Assembly (NCBI RefSeq): GCF_014198605.1
Contig: NZ_JACIHU010000003.1
Origin: Rhizobium etli_C
Lineage (GTDB): Bacteria; Pseudomonadota; Alphaproteobacteria; Rhizobiales; Rhizobiaceae
Strand: one strand, 5' to 3'
DNA: 64,000 bases
Of this stretch, positions 27,301-36,174 are shown in pieces. Below the pieces are notes generated by a model. That model was not told the DNA's origin and did no database searches. It was given only the letters and a program-made list of their open reading frames with translations. Within the stretch, counting starts at the first letter, position 1. Each line of letters starts with the position of its first letter. A program made the translations under genes and the position numbers.

Positions 27301-27696
27301 CAGCGCCTGGCGCGGCTCGATACGCTAAAGCGACTGCTGCGCGGCCAGGTGGACGTCGTCGCTGCGCTGCAGAACATGGTCATCGCTGCCGGTCGTCGTC
27401 TGTCCCCATGGATCGCGCCGCTGCTCGAGCTGCTCCCCGACCGACGCCACATCGCCCGCGAAGTCCGGCATTCCTTCGCTGAGTTCGGCAAGCGTAAGGT
27501 GCCGTTGACGCTGATCTACAGCGAAGGCGATGTCGGCCTCGATCACGTCTATTTCCACTTTGGACCGCGCGGCGCCAAGCTTTCCCGCTATCCGAACGTG
27601 CGGCTGCTGATGCTGCCGGACGCCGATCACAATCTGACGCCGCCGCAATCACGCAGGTTCGTGCTCGATGAGATTATCCGTCTCGCCAAAGCGTGA
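24385..27696 (+). CDS. Wzx-like polysaccharide flippase fused to two alpha/beta hydrolase domains
   Basis: A very large 1103-residue protein. Residues ~1-480 are a MOP-superfamily flippase with 12-14 membrane helices (N-terminal start MSKGIIANSVMNAAAGM, charged loop near 75). Residues ~510-790 and ~800-1100 are two alpha/beta hydrolases of the kind associated with exosortase-A systems. In the first, the nucleophile elbow is GQGLG with Gly637 in place of Ser, so it is probably inactive. In the second the elbow is GRCSG with Cys921 as nucleophile and His1082 (DADHNL) as the base. The second domain may be a thioesterase or acyltransferase acting on carrier-bound substrate while the flippase moves the glycan. 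Last gene of the operon. Confidence 0.88.
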   Translation: MSKGIIANSVMNAAAGMLLLLTGFVSSIITARLLGPEANGIVAFSLWLVMTGASIAELGSSITLLKTMPQLSAEGYDERRRRGFAAILVSFMMFSTVALLALYALFFLTSEEMHWAETAPSVALVTGALFFVQAIGSFVKFYLIGEKKLGAFFKLTVGVSIVQLAGVAAGAVFYGVEGVLVGYALGQLVLFFATLPILLARRDWCGVSLKYLASSSVILSIQFIIDSIFLNRLELLFLQQFWSVEMVGYYAVGLSIANIALQLPIQMTGSLLPYYSERRHNSDDSTLPVEVFAAVTRSMAYIVLPMSLGLAAISSELVLVVFGEAFRRSGTVVALLALVAPAYTFMQILSLYLLSMDRARSRLNISVIGGLLMVVGCLLIIPRLAAEGAALVRILVFVAMSVMMIRQTGFGSQLSGLYTSLTKVTLAAVLCACGAISVLEFVHGPAGLVGAIIAGTFCYFAALRVLRAVPTEDVDVMRSILDKMPSVLRKPVGHAINFVAPALPGDPDRAKVAPGEFSLEPAEGAGRSAALPVVFDGTIGLFMPENAGVKKRSAAVLFVSPWGFEEMCSRKFFRVAAEHFSDIGVPSLRFDYRGTGDALDFDALPARLETWENSIRAAAAKLKSLTGCDRIVLIGQGLGATLAQRIGSSIDGVDSLVMLAPVLSGRAYLRELTMWSKIIDADLGLGKEHIQTAKVQIAGLVMPEEIAGELAKLNIASPQGLAASRYLILERPAKADDTGFADALKALGADVEQTVFEGYDELVTNPLFAKTPMAVVALLTTWLEGATVETSAAPSPAEIENPPLAGDGFVEMPVRFGSHDHLVGVVSRPPGEIKGSAVLFLSTAYDRHAGWGRTTVDMARELARQGVVSLRFDSANVGDSPPRPDAPEQVLYSDTQTADAVAALDLLEGIAAGPVMVAGRCSGGYVAFRAGVADERLKAVVSINPFVYYWDPEIPVRKEHVVSVPRSLDDYGQRLARLDTLKRLLRGQVDVVAALQNMVIAAGRRLSPWIAPLLELLPDRRHIAREVRHSFAEFGKRKVPLTLIYSEGDVGLDHVYFHFGPRGAKLSRYPNVRLLMLPDADHNLTPPQSRRFVLDEIIRLAKA

Positions 27697-27718
27697 CGGA
27701 AATTTCAGGCTGGCAGGA

Positions 27719-28918
27719 TCAGACCCGGTCGGCAGCGGCGACGTTCAGCGATCGATAAAGATCGACATAACGTCCGGCGACAATATCCCAGGAATAGCCG
27801 CGCACGGCGTCGACCAGCTCGGCGCGAACGACATCCGGTTGGCGCGCGAGTGTTTCATAGGCCGCCTCGATCACTGTTGCGGCGGTCTTCGGATGGGTGA
27901 AATCGGCTAGCCTGATGACGGGATGCCGGCCGGCAAGTGTTGTAAAGGCGTCATTGGCATTCAGCACCGGCAGCAGGCCGGCGCTCATCGCCTCCAACGC
28001 CACCAGCCCGAAACCTTCATACTCCGAGGCGGAGGCAAACAGCGAGGCGTCAGTGATGATGCGCCGGATGGCGCCGTTGTCGGGCGAGACGTGCAGGGTG
28101 ACGCGGCCGGCAAGGTTGCGACCTTCGATGGCGGCTTCGACATCGGCCCGGTTCAGGTCGGATTCGGCCCCGACGATGTCGAGATGCCAATCCGCATCGC
28201 GGCTCTGCAGCACGGTCATCGCGTCGAGCAAATGGTCCAGCCGCTTGTTTACCGAGAAGCGGCCGATGGTGACGATGCGGCGCCTTGGCCGCTGCGACGC
28301 GCTGCCGGCGAACTTGCCGATATCGGCGCCGTTTTCGATCAGCAGGCTGTCGGGTGCGATCGCGGAAAACTGCTTGAGATCGGAGGCGCTGCAGCAGACG
28401 ACGCGCCGATAGGCCAGTGCCGAAGCGCGGGTCAGCGTGCGGAACCAGATCTTCTTGATCGCGGCGTATTTCCGGGTGTGGAAGAAGCCGCCATGGGTGG
28501 TGACGATCATCGGCTTGCGATGCAGCAGCCGGCCCCAGGCGAGCGCGTCGAAGAAGAAGTCGATGGCATGGACATGCACGAGATCTGCATCGGCGAGATG
28601 GCGGAAAACCTTGGGCGCCAGCGGATAACGGCTGCTGCCGGACCAGGGAATGCGCACCACCTCGATGCCGTCGATGTCTGCGCGCGCCGGCAGTTTATCC
28701 TTCGGTGCGGTGAACAGCGAATCGAGTGTGACGACGCGAACGCGATAACCGCGCCGGACGGTCTGGCGGGCAAGGTTGGCGACCACATCTTCCAGGCCGC
28801 CGCGATTGGGCAAAAACTGGCGCACGACATGGACGATCAGCGGCGCCGTTTCCGGCTGCGGCCTCTCGCGCACCCTGTCTGCCTCGACGATCGCCATTTC
28901 CCACCTATCGCTGCGCAC
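27719..28918 (-). CDS. GT4 family glycosyltransferase
   Basis: A 399-residue GT-B glycosyltransferase with the N-terminal VHVVRQFLPNRGGLEDVV acceptor region and the C-terminal ASEYEGFGLVALEAMSAG donor motif. It is convergent with the flippase fusion (22 bp between stops), so it can serve the same glycan pathway although it is separately transcribed. The GTG at 28918 has a perfect AGGAGG 4 bp upstream. The ATG at 28897 with GGTGGGAA is an alternative. The AGGAGG lies in a hairpin stem (28919-28939), which could limit translation. Confidence 0.86.
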   Translation of the reverse strand: MRSDRWEMAIVEADRVRERPQPETAPLIVHVVRQFLPNRGGLEDVVANLARQTVRRGYRVRVVTLDSLFTAPKDKLPARADIDGIEVVRIPWSGSSRYPLAPKVFRHLADADLVHVHAIDFFFDALAWGRLLHRKPMIVTTHGGFFHTRKYAAIKKIWFRTLTRASALAYRRVVCCSASDLKQFSAIAPDSLLIENGADIGKFAGSASQRPRRRIVTIGRFSVNKRLDHLLDAMTVLQSRDADWHLDIVGAESDLNRADVEAAIEGRNLAGRVTLHVSPDNGAIRRIITDASLFASASEYEGFGLVALEAMSAGLLPVLNANDAFTTLAGRHPVIRLADFTHPKTAATVIEAAYETLARQPDVVRAELVDAVRGYSWDIVAGRYVDLYRSLNVAAADRV

Positions 28919-28939
28919 GCCGCCTCCTGTCGAGGCGGC
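28919..28939 (-). promoter_or_regulatory. Hairpin covering the ribosome-binding site of the GT4 gene
   Basis: GCCGCCTC (28919-28926) and GAGGCGGC (28932-28939) are perfect complements with a 5-base loop. On the minus-strand mRNA the stem includes part of the AGGAGG that precedes the GTG start. Confidence 0.5.
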
Positions 28940-29060
28940 CTTCTTATAGCAACGATGAGATATCTCAGGCGTTAAGCCGCAGTTTCAGCGACGTTGGGAA
29001 AGGCGATTCTTCGCGAAAAGGGTTAACCGCGTCTGACGGAAATGCTCTTTTTTGTTTCAC

Positions 29061-29127
29061 GCAATTCCCGGCAAAAGCGCTTCGCGCTTTGCCTGGCAAA
29101 ACCGCTGCACACTTTTGCTGGAATTGC
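29061..29127. repeat. Rhizobial intergenic palindromic repeat, copy 1
   Basis: Long inverted repeat GCAATTCC ... GGAATTGC with a nested GCAAAAGCGC/GCGCTTTGC hairpin and the core GCAAAACCGCTGCACACTTT. The same core appears at 31942-31986 and in altered form at 56464-56513. Confidence 0.75.
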
Positions 29128-29129
29128 CT

Positions 29130-29366
29130 TTAGAACGCCTTGAAGGTCAACGTCGTCAGCGAGCGGACGATGCCGGGAATATTGGCGAGGTTGTCGTTGA
29201 TGAACTTGCCGATGTCCTGGCCTTCCTCGATGTAGACCTTCAGCAGCAGATCGTAGTCGCCGCTGGTGGAATAGAGCTCCGAAACCAGTTCGGTCTGGTA
29301 GATGGCGTCGGCGACCTCATAGGTTTTGCCGGGGGCGCATTGGAGCTGGACGAAGATCGGCTTCAT
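29130..29366 (-). CDS. Stand-alone Lrp/AsnC ligand-binding (RAM) domain protein
   Basis: A 78-residue protein equal to the C-terminal ligand-sensing domain of Lrp/AsnC regulators, with no DNA-binding helix-turn-helix. VQLQCAPGKTYEVADAI and SGDYDLLLKVYIEE are the family blocks. Such SARD/RAM proteins form octamers that bind amino acids and may modulate full-length Lrp proteins. The ATG at 29366 has AGGAA 5 bp upstream. The frame running back to 29438 lacks character. It lies 68 bp downstream of the lysR gene, and both are on the minus strand. Confidence 0.88.
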   Translation of the reverse strand: MKPIFVQLQCAPGKTYEVADAIYQTELVSELYSTSGDYDLLLKVYIEEGQDIGKFINDNLANIPGIVRSLTTLTFKAF

Positions 29367-29434
29367 GGGATTTCCTGCAGAGATTGTTTGGCCGATATAA
29401 TGGTCGAAAGCGCCATGCCGATGCAAGCCGTTCC

Positions 29435-30343
29435 TCACGCAGCCGGATTGACGGCGGCTTCCGCGACGATCCAGTCGCGAAAGGCGGCAAGCGGCGCATA
29501 GTCGGCGCGTTCGCGCGGAAAGGCAAGATAATAGCGCTCACGGCTCTCCATCTCCCGATCGACAGCGGCGACAAGATCGCCGCGCTTGAGTTCCTCCTGC
29601 ATCAGGAATGTCGGCAGCAGGGCGACGCCGAGACCGGCAATCGCCGCCTGTGCGGCAGTGGCGAACTGATCGAAGAGCATGCCATGCACGCTTTCGAAGG
29701 ACACGCCGTTGCCGGCGAACCACTGCTCCCAGGCATCCGGGCGCGTCGTCAAATGCAGGAGCGGAACGGCGAGCAGATCCTGCGGTTCCGAAATCCGGTG
29801 CTGCTTCAGAAAGTCTGGGCTGCAGGCCGGCACCGTGCGCTCCGACATCAAAAAGGCGAGCTCGGCGCCCGGCCAGTGCGGATGACCGAAATGGATCGCG
29901 GCATCGATCGAATCGAGGCGGAAATCGAAGGGTGAAAGCCGGGTCACCAAATTGATGGTTACACCGGGATTGGCGGCAAGGAAGCGCCCGAGCCTCGGCG
30001 CCAGCCAGCGCGTGCCGAAGGTCGGCAGGATGGCGAGATTGAGCGTGCCGCCATGCGGATTGGCGCGCAGGTTCAGGGAGGCGCTGGATATCCGCCGCAG
30101 CGCCTCGCGGATTTCGCGGGCATAACTGTCGCCGGCAAGCGTCAGCCGCATGGTCTGGCGTTCGCGCAGGAAGAGCTCGACGCCAAGCTGCTCCTCCAGC
30201 GCGCTCACCTGGCGGCTGACGGCGCTCTGCGTCAGATCTAGTTCGCGCGCCGCCGCCGTGACGCTGCCGGTGCGGGCAACCGCCTCGAAGGCGGCGAGAT
30301 GCGAAATCGACGGCAGAAAACGTCGTGAAGTGAACATGTTCAT
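29435..30343 (-). CDS. LysR-family transcriptional regulator
   Basis: A 302-residue LysR protein: N-terminal helix-turn-helix (about 18-65, with SVTAAARELDLTQSAVSRQVSALE) and a periplasmic-binding-like effector domain (about 95-300). Its HTH resembles the GcvA subgroup. It is divergent from the 2-oxoadipate dioxygenase gene with a ~100 bp gap, so it probably activates the lysine/pipecolate catabolic genes that follow. The effector may be 2-oxoadipate or a related intermediate (inference). Confidence 0.88.
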   Translation of the reverse strand: MNMFTSRRFLPSISHLAAFEAVARTGSVTAAARELDLTQSAVSRQVSALEEQLGVELFLRERQTMRLTLAGDSYAREIREALRRISSASLNLRANPHGGTLNLAILPTFGTRWLAPRLGRFLAANPGVTINLVTRLSPFDFRLDSIDAAIHFGHPHWPGAELAFLMSERTVPACSPDFLKQHRISEPQDLLAVPLLHLTTRPDAWEQWFAGNGVSFESVHGMLFDQFATAAQAAIAGLGVALLPTFLMQEELKRGDLVAAVDREMESRERYYLAFPRERADYAPLAAFRDWIVAEAAVNPAA

Positions 30344-30445
30344 TCCATTTCAGAATGAGCTATTTCCGAAATGTCGATATTTCCGGCTTTGTAGTCGTTG
30401 TAAAGAGGGTCATCCTGCAAAAACGGAATGAGCCGGAGTTCTCAG

Positions 30446-31858
30446 ATGCTGCAAGCCCTCGTGTCCACAGACCGCATCCGTTCCCTCTTTACCGAGGCGA
30501 TGTCGCAGATGTACCGGACGGAGGTGCCGCAGTACGGCACGCTGATCGAATTGGTGGCGGATGTGAATGCCGGCTGCCTGGAAAACGATCCCGAACTGCG
30601 TGCGCGGCTGGTCCGCGCCGGCGAGCTGGAGCGCATCGATGTCGAGCGCCACGGCGCTATCCGGCTCGGCACGGCGGACGAGCTTTTCACCATCCGCCGG
30701 CTGTTTGCCGTCATGGGCATGCAGGCGGTCGGCTACTACGATCTCTCGGTTGCCGGCGTGCCGGTTCATTCCACCTGCTTCCGGCCGATCGACGAGGCCG
30801 CACTCAACGTCAATCCGTTCCGTGTCTTCACCTCGCTGCTGCGATTGGAGCTGATCGAGGACGAAGGGCTGCGCGGCGAAGCCGAAGCCATTCTGGCAAA
30901 ACGGCGCATCTATACGCCGCGCGCCGTCGCGCTGATCGAGCGCCACGAACAGAACGGCGGCCTGACGGAGGCGGAAGCAACGGAATTCGTCGCAGAGGCG
31001 CTGGAAACTTTCCGTTGGCACGGCGAGGCGACGGTCAGCGCCGAGACTTACAAGCGGCTGCATGATGCGCACCGGCTGATTGCCGATGTCGTCAGCTTCA
31101 AGGGGCCGCATATCAACCATCTGACGCCGCGCACGCTCGATATCGACGCGGTCCAGGCCCGCATGCCGGAGCGCGGCATCACGCCGAAGGCCGTCATCGA
31201 AGGGCCGCCGCGCCGTCAGTGCGATATCCTGCTGCGGCAGACCAGCTTCAAGGCGCTTGAAGAAACGATCATCTTTGCCGGTGACGAGGCCGCGGTTCAG
31301 GGAACGCACACCGCCCGCTTCGGCGAGATCGAGCAGCGCGGCGTGGCGCTGACGGCCACGGGCCGGGCGCTCTATGACCAGCTGCTCGCCTCGGTGCGCA
31401 GCGAAGTGCAGGTCGGCGCCGGCGGCGCCAAGGCCGGCGCCTACGACCAGGAACTTGCCGAGCGCTTCAAGGCGCTGCCGGACAGCTGGGACGAGCTGCG
31501 CCGGCAAGGTCTGGCCTTCTTTCACTATTTCGCGACGCCGGCAGGCATTGCCGCGGCGGTCGCTGCCTCGCTGCCCGGTGATCCCGAAGCGCTGATCGCC
31601 AAGGGTTACCTCGCCTTCTCGCCGATCGTCTATGAAGACTTCCTGCCGGTCAGCGCGGCCGGTATTTTCCAGTCGAACCTCGGCACCGATCAGCAGCAGA
31701 ACTATGCGACGCAGTCGAACCGCGACGCCTTTCAGGCGGCGCTCGGCGCCACCGTTCAGGATGAGCTGGTGCTTTATGCCGAGCGCCAGGCCGCCTCGCT
31801 GGATGCGGCGATGGAAGCGCTCGGCCTTGCGGGCCTGCATCTGAAGACCGTTGCGTGA
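30446..31858 (+). CDS. hglS: 2-oxoadipate dioxygenase/decarboxylase (DUF1338/HglS family)
   Basis: A 470-residue VOC-superfamily iron enzyme that converts 2-oxoadipate to D-2-hydroxyglutarate in lysine catabolism. Candidate metal ligands are His69 (ERHGAIRLGT), His225 (GPHINHLTPRT) and Glu294 (RFGEIEQRG), at positions matching those known for the Pseudomonas enzyme (about 70, 226, 294). The ATG at 30446 has CGGAG 7 bp upstream. An in-frame ATG at 30428 is possible. Next downstream are an FAD amine oxidase and an ALDH7, which fit the preceding steps of the pathway. Confidence 0.9.
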   Translation: MLQALVSTDRIRSLFTEAMSQMYRTEVPQYGTLIELVADVNAGCLENDPELRARLVRAGELERIDVERHGAIRLGTADELFTIRRLFAVMGMQAVGYYDLSVAGVPVHSTCFRPIDEAALNVNPFRVFTSLLRLELIEDEGLRGEAEAILAKRRIYTPRAVALIERHEQNGGLTEAEATEFVAEALETFRWHGEATVSAETYKRLHDAHRLIADVVSFKGPHINHLTPRTLDIDAVQARMPERGITPKAVIEGPPRRQCDILLRQTSFKALEETIIFAGDEAAVQGTHTARFGEIEQRGVALTATGRALYDQLLASVRSEVQVGAGGAKAGAYDQELAERFKALPDSWDELRRQGLAFFHYFATPAGIAAAVAASLPGDPEALIAKGYLAFSPIVYEDFLPVSAAGIFQSNLGTDQQQNYATQSNRDAFQAALGATVQDELVLYAERQAASLDAAMEALGLAGLHLKTVA

Positions 31859-31883
31859 AATGCCGGCTTCAACACTTGGTTTT

Positions 31884-31991
31884 CTAAAGCGCGTCGCGAT
31901 CTTTCGGATTCGCTCCTTGCGCTTTAGCTCTTTCTTTTTGCGCATGTCGTTGCCGCAAAACCGCTGCACACTTTTGCGCGACATGCTTTAG
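31884..31991. repeat. Rhizobial intergenic palindromic repeat, copy 2 (two hairpins)
   Basis: A first hairpin CTAAAGCG ... CGCTTTAG (31884-31927) is followed by GCATGTCG (31942-31949) ... CGACATGC (31979-31986) with the core CCGCAAAACCGCTGCACACT. It lies between hglS and the oxidase gene and may act as an mRNA-processing or attenuation element. Confidence 0.75.
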
Positions 31992-32029
31992 GTTAGAGTA
32001 GCGCAATTTCGATCCGATCGGACTGAGCC

Positions 32030-33313
32030 ATGCTGAATGATCCGCGCTCCCACGGCCTCTGGGAAAAGACCGCAGCCGAACCACCTGTTACCTCGCCTCT
32101 CGAAGGCGCGGTATCGGCCGATGTCGTCATCGTCGGCGGCGGCTACACCGGCCTCTCCTCCGCCCTGCATCTTGCCGAAGCCGGGTCGAAGGTGGTGCTG
32201 CTGGAGGCAAAGGAGATCGGTTTCGGCGGCGCGGGGCGCAATGTCGGCCTGATCAATGCCGGCATGTGGGTGATGCCCGACGATCTGCCCGGAGTGCTCG
32301 GCCCGGTGCATGGCGAACGCCTGCTCGAGCTGCTCGGCAATGCGCCGAAGCTGGTCATGGAATTGGTCGACAGGCACGGGATTGCCTGCGAACTCGAACG
32401 CAACGGCACGCTGCATTGCGCCGTCGGCGCGGACGGACTGAAAGAGATTGAAGAGCGCGCGGCGCAATGGACCGCGCGCGGCGCGCCCGTGACGCTGCTC
32501 GACGCGGCGGAGACGGCCAGACGCATCGGCAGCGATGCCTATACCGGTTCGCTGCTCGACATGCGGGCCGGCACGCTGCAGCCGCTCGCCTATGCGCGCG
32601 GCCTTGCCCATGCCGCCGTCAAGGCGGGCGTCGCCATCCAGACATCGAGCCCCGTGATCGCAACGGAGCGCAACGGCGGCCGGTGGACCGTGAAGACGGC
32701 GAAGGGCGAAGTCAGCGCGGACTGGATCATCGTCGCGACCGACGCCTACAGCACCGGGCCGTGGGAGCAGGTGCGCAGCGAACAGGTGCATCTGCCCTAT
32801 TTCAATTTCGCCACCGTGCCGCTCGGCCATAATCTGCGTCAGTCGATCCTGCCGGGCCGGGAAGGCGCATGGGATACCAAGGAAATCCTTTCCTCCTTCC
32901 GTATGGACCAGGCCGGGCGTCTCGTCTTCGGCAGTGTCGGGGCGTTGCGCAATACCGGGCTTGCCGTGCACAAGGGCTGGGCCAAGCGCGCCTTGAAGCG
33001 GCTCTTTCCCATTATCGGCGAGGTCGAATTCGAATGCGAATGGTACGGCCAGATCGGCATGACCGACAATGCGCTGCCGCGCTTTCATAAATTCGCGCCC
33101 GGCGTCATCGGGTTTTCGGGCTATAATGGCCGCGGTATTGCCCCCGGCACGGTCTTCGGGCGGACGTTGGCCGAGCATATTCTCGGCCGGCTTTCGGAAG
33201 CCGATCTGCCGCTGCCGCTGACGTCACCCACCGAGCCAAGCTTCCGTGCGCTGAAAGAACTATGGTACGAAGCCGGCGCTCAGGTCGCCCATTTCGCCGA
33301 CGCCCGCTTCTGA
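32030..33313 (+). CDS. FAD-dependent amine oxidase (DAO family), probable L-pipecolate oxidase
   Basis: A 427-residue flavoprotein of the D-amino-acid-oxidase superfamily. The dinucleotide-binding motif is VVIVGGGYTGLSSALHLAEAG (about 28-48), followed by GFGGAGRNVGLINAG, and the C-terminal FAD motif is GFSGYNGRGIAPGTVFGR. Its overall look is that of the PuuB/AmaA group. Between 2-oxoadipate dioxygenase and an AmaB-type ALDH7, the most economical assignment is L-pipecolate oxidase (AmaA), which makes piperideine-6-carboxylate. Oxidation of gamma-glutamylputrescine is the alternative. Confidence 0.75.
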   Translation: MLNDPRSHGLWEKTAAEPPVTSPLEGAVSADVVIVGGGYTGLSSALHLAEAGSKVVLLEAKEIGFGGAGRNVGLINAGMWVMPDDLPGVLGPVHGERLLELLGNAPKLVMELVDRHGIACELERNGTLHCAVGADGLKEIEERAAQWTARGAPVTLLDAAETARRIGSDAYTGSLLDMRAGTLQPLAYARGLAHAAVKAGVAIQTSSPVIATERNGGRWTVKTAKGEVSADWIIVATDAYSTGPWEQVRSEQVHLPYFNFATVPLGHNLRQSILPGREGAWDTKEILSSFRMDQAGRLVFGSVGALRNTGLAVHKGWAKRALKRLFPIIGEVEFECEWYGQIGMTDNALPRFHKFAPGVIGFSGYNGRGIAPGTVFGRTLAEHILGRLSEADLPLPLTSPTEPSFRALKELWYEAGAQVAHFADARF

Positions 33314-33357
33314 GAAGCGAAACTCACTTCTGGAATAACAAGATTGGAACCACGACA

Positions 33358-34896
<1,539 letters not shown>

Positions 34897-34911
34897 GTGC
34901 AATAGCGAGAG

Positions 34912-34942
34912 AGGCGGCGCTCGCACAGCGTCGCCTTTTTTG
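34912..34942 (+). terminator. Rho-independent terminator after amaB
   Basis: AGGCGGCGCT pairs with AGCGTCGCCT (one mismatch) and is followed by TTTTTT. Confidence 0.8.
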
Positions 34943-34971
34943 ACTGAATTGGGACTTATTCCCTCGTAATA

Positions 34972-35036
34972 TGAAATATTTCGTCAAGATATTGTGATGC
35001 GTTTTTCGCGGCGACCAAACTTGAAATAGCTAGTCA
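34972..35036 (+). promoter_or_regulatory. Two RirA-type iron-responsive operators
   Basis: TGA-N9-TCA occurs twice: 34972-34986 (TGAAATATTTCGTCA) and 35022-35036 (TGAAATAGCTAGTCA). This is the IRO motif recognised by RirA, the rhizobial Rrf2-type iron repressor. The pair sits just before a ferric-iron transporter operon. Confidence 0.75.
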
Positions 35037-35088
35037 AGAAAAATATACGCCTCTTACCCCCTCGGGTGACATTGCCATGGAGGCCATC

Positions 35089-36111
35089 ATGACTGCTGCT
35101 CTTAATCGTTTTTCCCAGGTGCTGGCGTTTGCCGCTTCGCTTCTCTCCGCCACGGCGCTTGCTGGCGTCGCCACTGCGCAGGATGAGGGCCTCGTCGTCT
35201 ACAATGCTCAGCACGAAAGCCTGGGCCGCGAATGGATCGATGCCTTCACCAAGGAGACGGGCATCAAGGTCACCATACGCCAGGGCAGCGACATGCAGTT
35301 CGCCAACCAGGTCATCCAGGAAGGCGACGCCTCGCCGGCCGATATCTTGCTGACCGAGAATTCGCCGGCGATGACGCTGGTCGACGGCGCAGGCCTCTTC
35401 GCGCCGGTCGAAAAGGACACGCTGGATCAGGTTCCCGATCAGTACCGCCCGGCCGACGGCATGTGGACCGGCATTGCCGCCCGCACCACCGTCTTTGCCT
35501 ATGACAAGACGAAGCTCACCGAGGACAAGCTGCCGAAGTCGATGCTCGACCTCGCCGATCCGGCCTGGAAGGGCCGTTGGGGTGCGGCGCCCGCCGGCGC
35601 CGATTTCCAGGCGATTATCGCAGCGCTGCTGCAGCTCAAGGGCGAAGACGCCACCAAGGCATGGCTGAAGGGCCTCAAGGACAATGCCACCCCCTACAAG
35701 GGCAACAGCGTCGCCATGAAGGCGGTCAACGCAGGCGAAGTCGAAGGCGCGATCATCTATCACTATTACTGGTTCGGCGATCAGGCCAAAACCGGCGAAA
35801 ACAGCAAGAATGTCGGCATGCATTACTTCAAGAACCAGGATCCGGGCGCTTTCGTCAGCGTCTCGGGCGGCGGTATCTTGAAATCCACCCAGCACATGAA
35901 GGAAGCTCAGGCCTTCCTGAAGTTCATCACCGGCAAGGCCGGCCAAGCGGTTCTGAAGGACGGCACGTCCTATGAATATGCCGTCGGCAAGGATGCGGCG
36001 TCCAATGACAAACTCACGCCGCTTGCCGATCTCAACGCGCCGAAAGTCGAAGCTTCGAAGCTCGACAGCAAGAAGGTCGTGGAGCTGATGACGGCCGCCG
36101 GCCTGATCTGA
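35089..36111 (+). CDS. Ferric-iron ABC transporter, periplasmic substrate-binding protein
   Basis: A 340-residue FbpA/SfuA-type protein (solute-binding family 1) with a Sec signal (residues 1-30, ending ATAQ). The mature protein starts DEGLVVYNAQHESLG. The tyrosine pair in IIYHYYWFG near residue 227 is the usual ferric ligand site. The ATG at 35089 has GGAGG 5 bp upstream. The ATG at 35077 overlaps that ribosome site. Two RirA boxes lie just upstream, so expression should rise when iron is scarce. A permease and ATPase follow. Confidence 0.9.
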   Translation: MTAALNRFSQVLAFAASLLSATALAGVATAQDEGLVVYNAQHESLGREWIDAFTKETGIKVTIRQGSDMQFANQVIQEGDASPADILLTENSPAMTLVDGAGLFAPVEKDTLDQVPDQYRPADGMWTGIAARTTVFAYDKTKLTEDKLPKSMLDLADPAWKGRWGAAPAGADFQAIIAALLQLKGEDATKAWLKGLKDNATPYKGNSVAMKAVNAGEVEGAIIYHYYWFGDQAKTGENSKNVGMHYFKNQDPGAFVSVSGGGILKSTQHMKEAQAFLKFITGKAGQAVLKDGTSYEYAVGKDAASNDKLTPLADLNAPKVEASKLDSKKVVELMTAAGLI

Positions 36112-36174
36112 CGCTTCTGCCGCAGGCTTGCGGCGGCCAAAACTATTGCTTTTGGCTCAAGAAAACCTTAGGGC

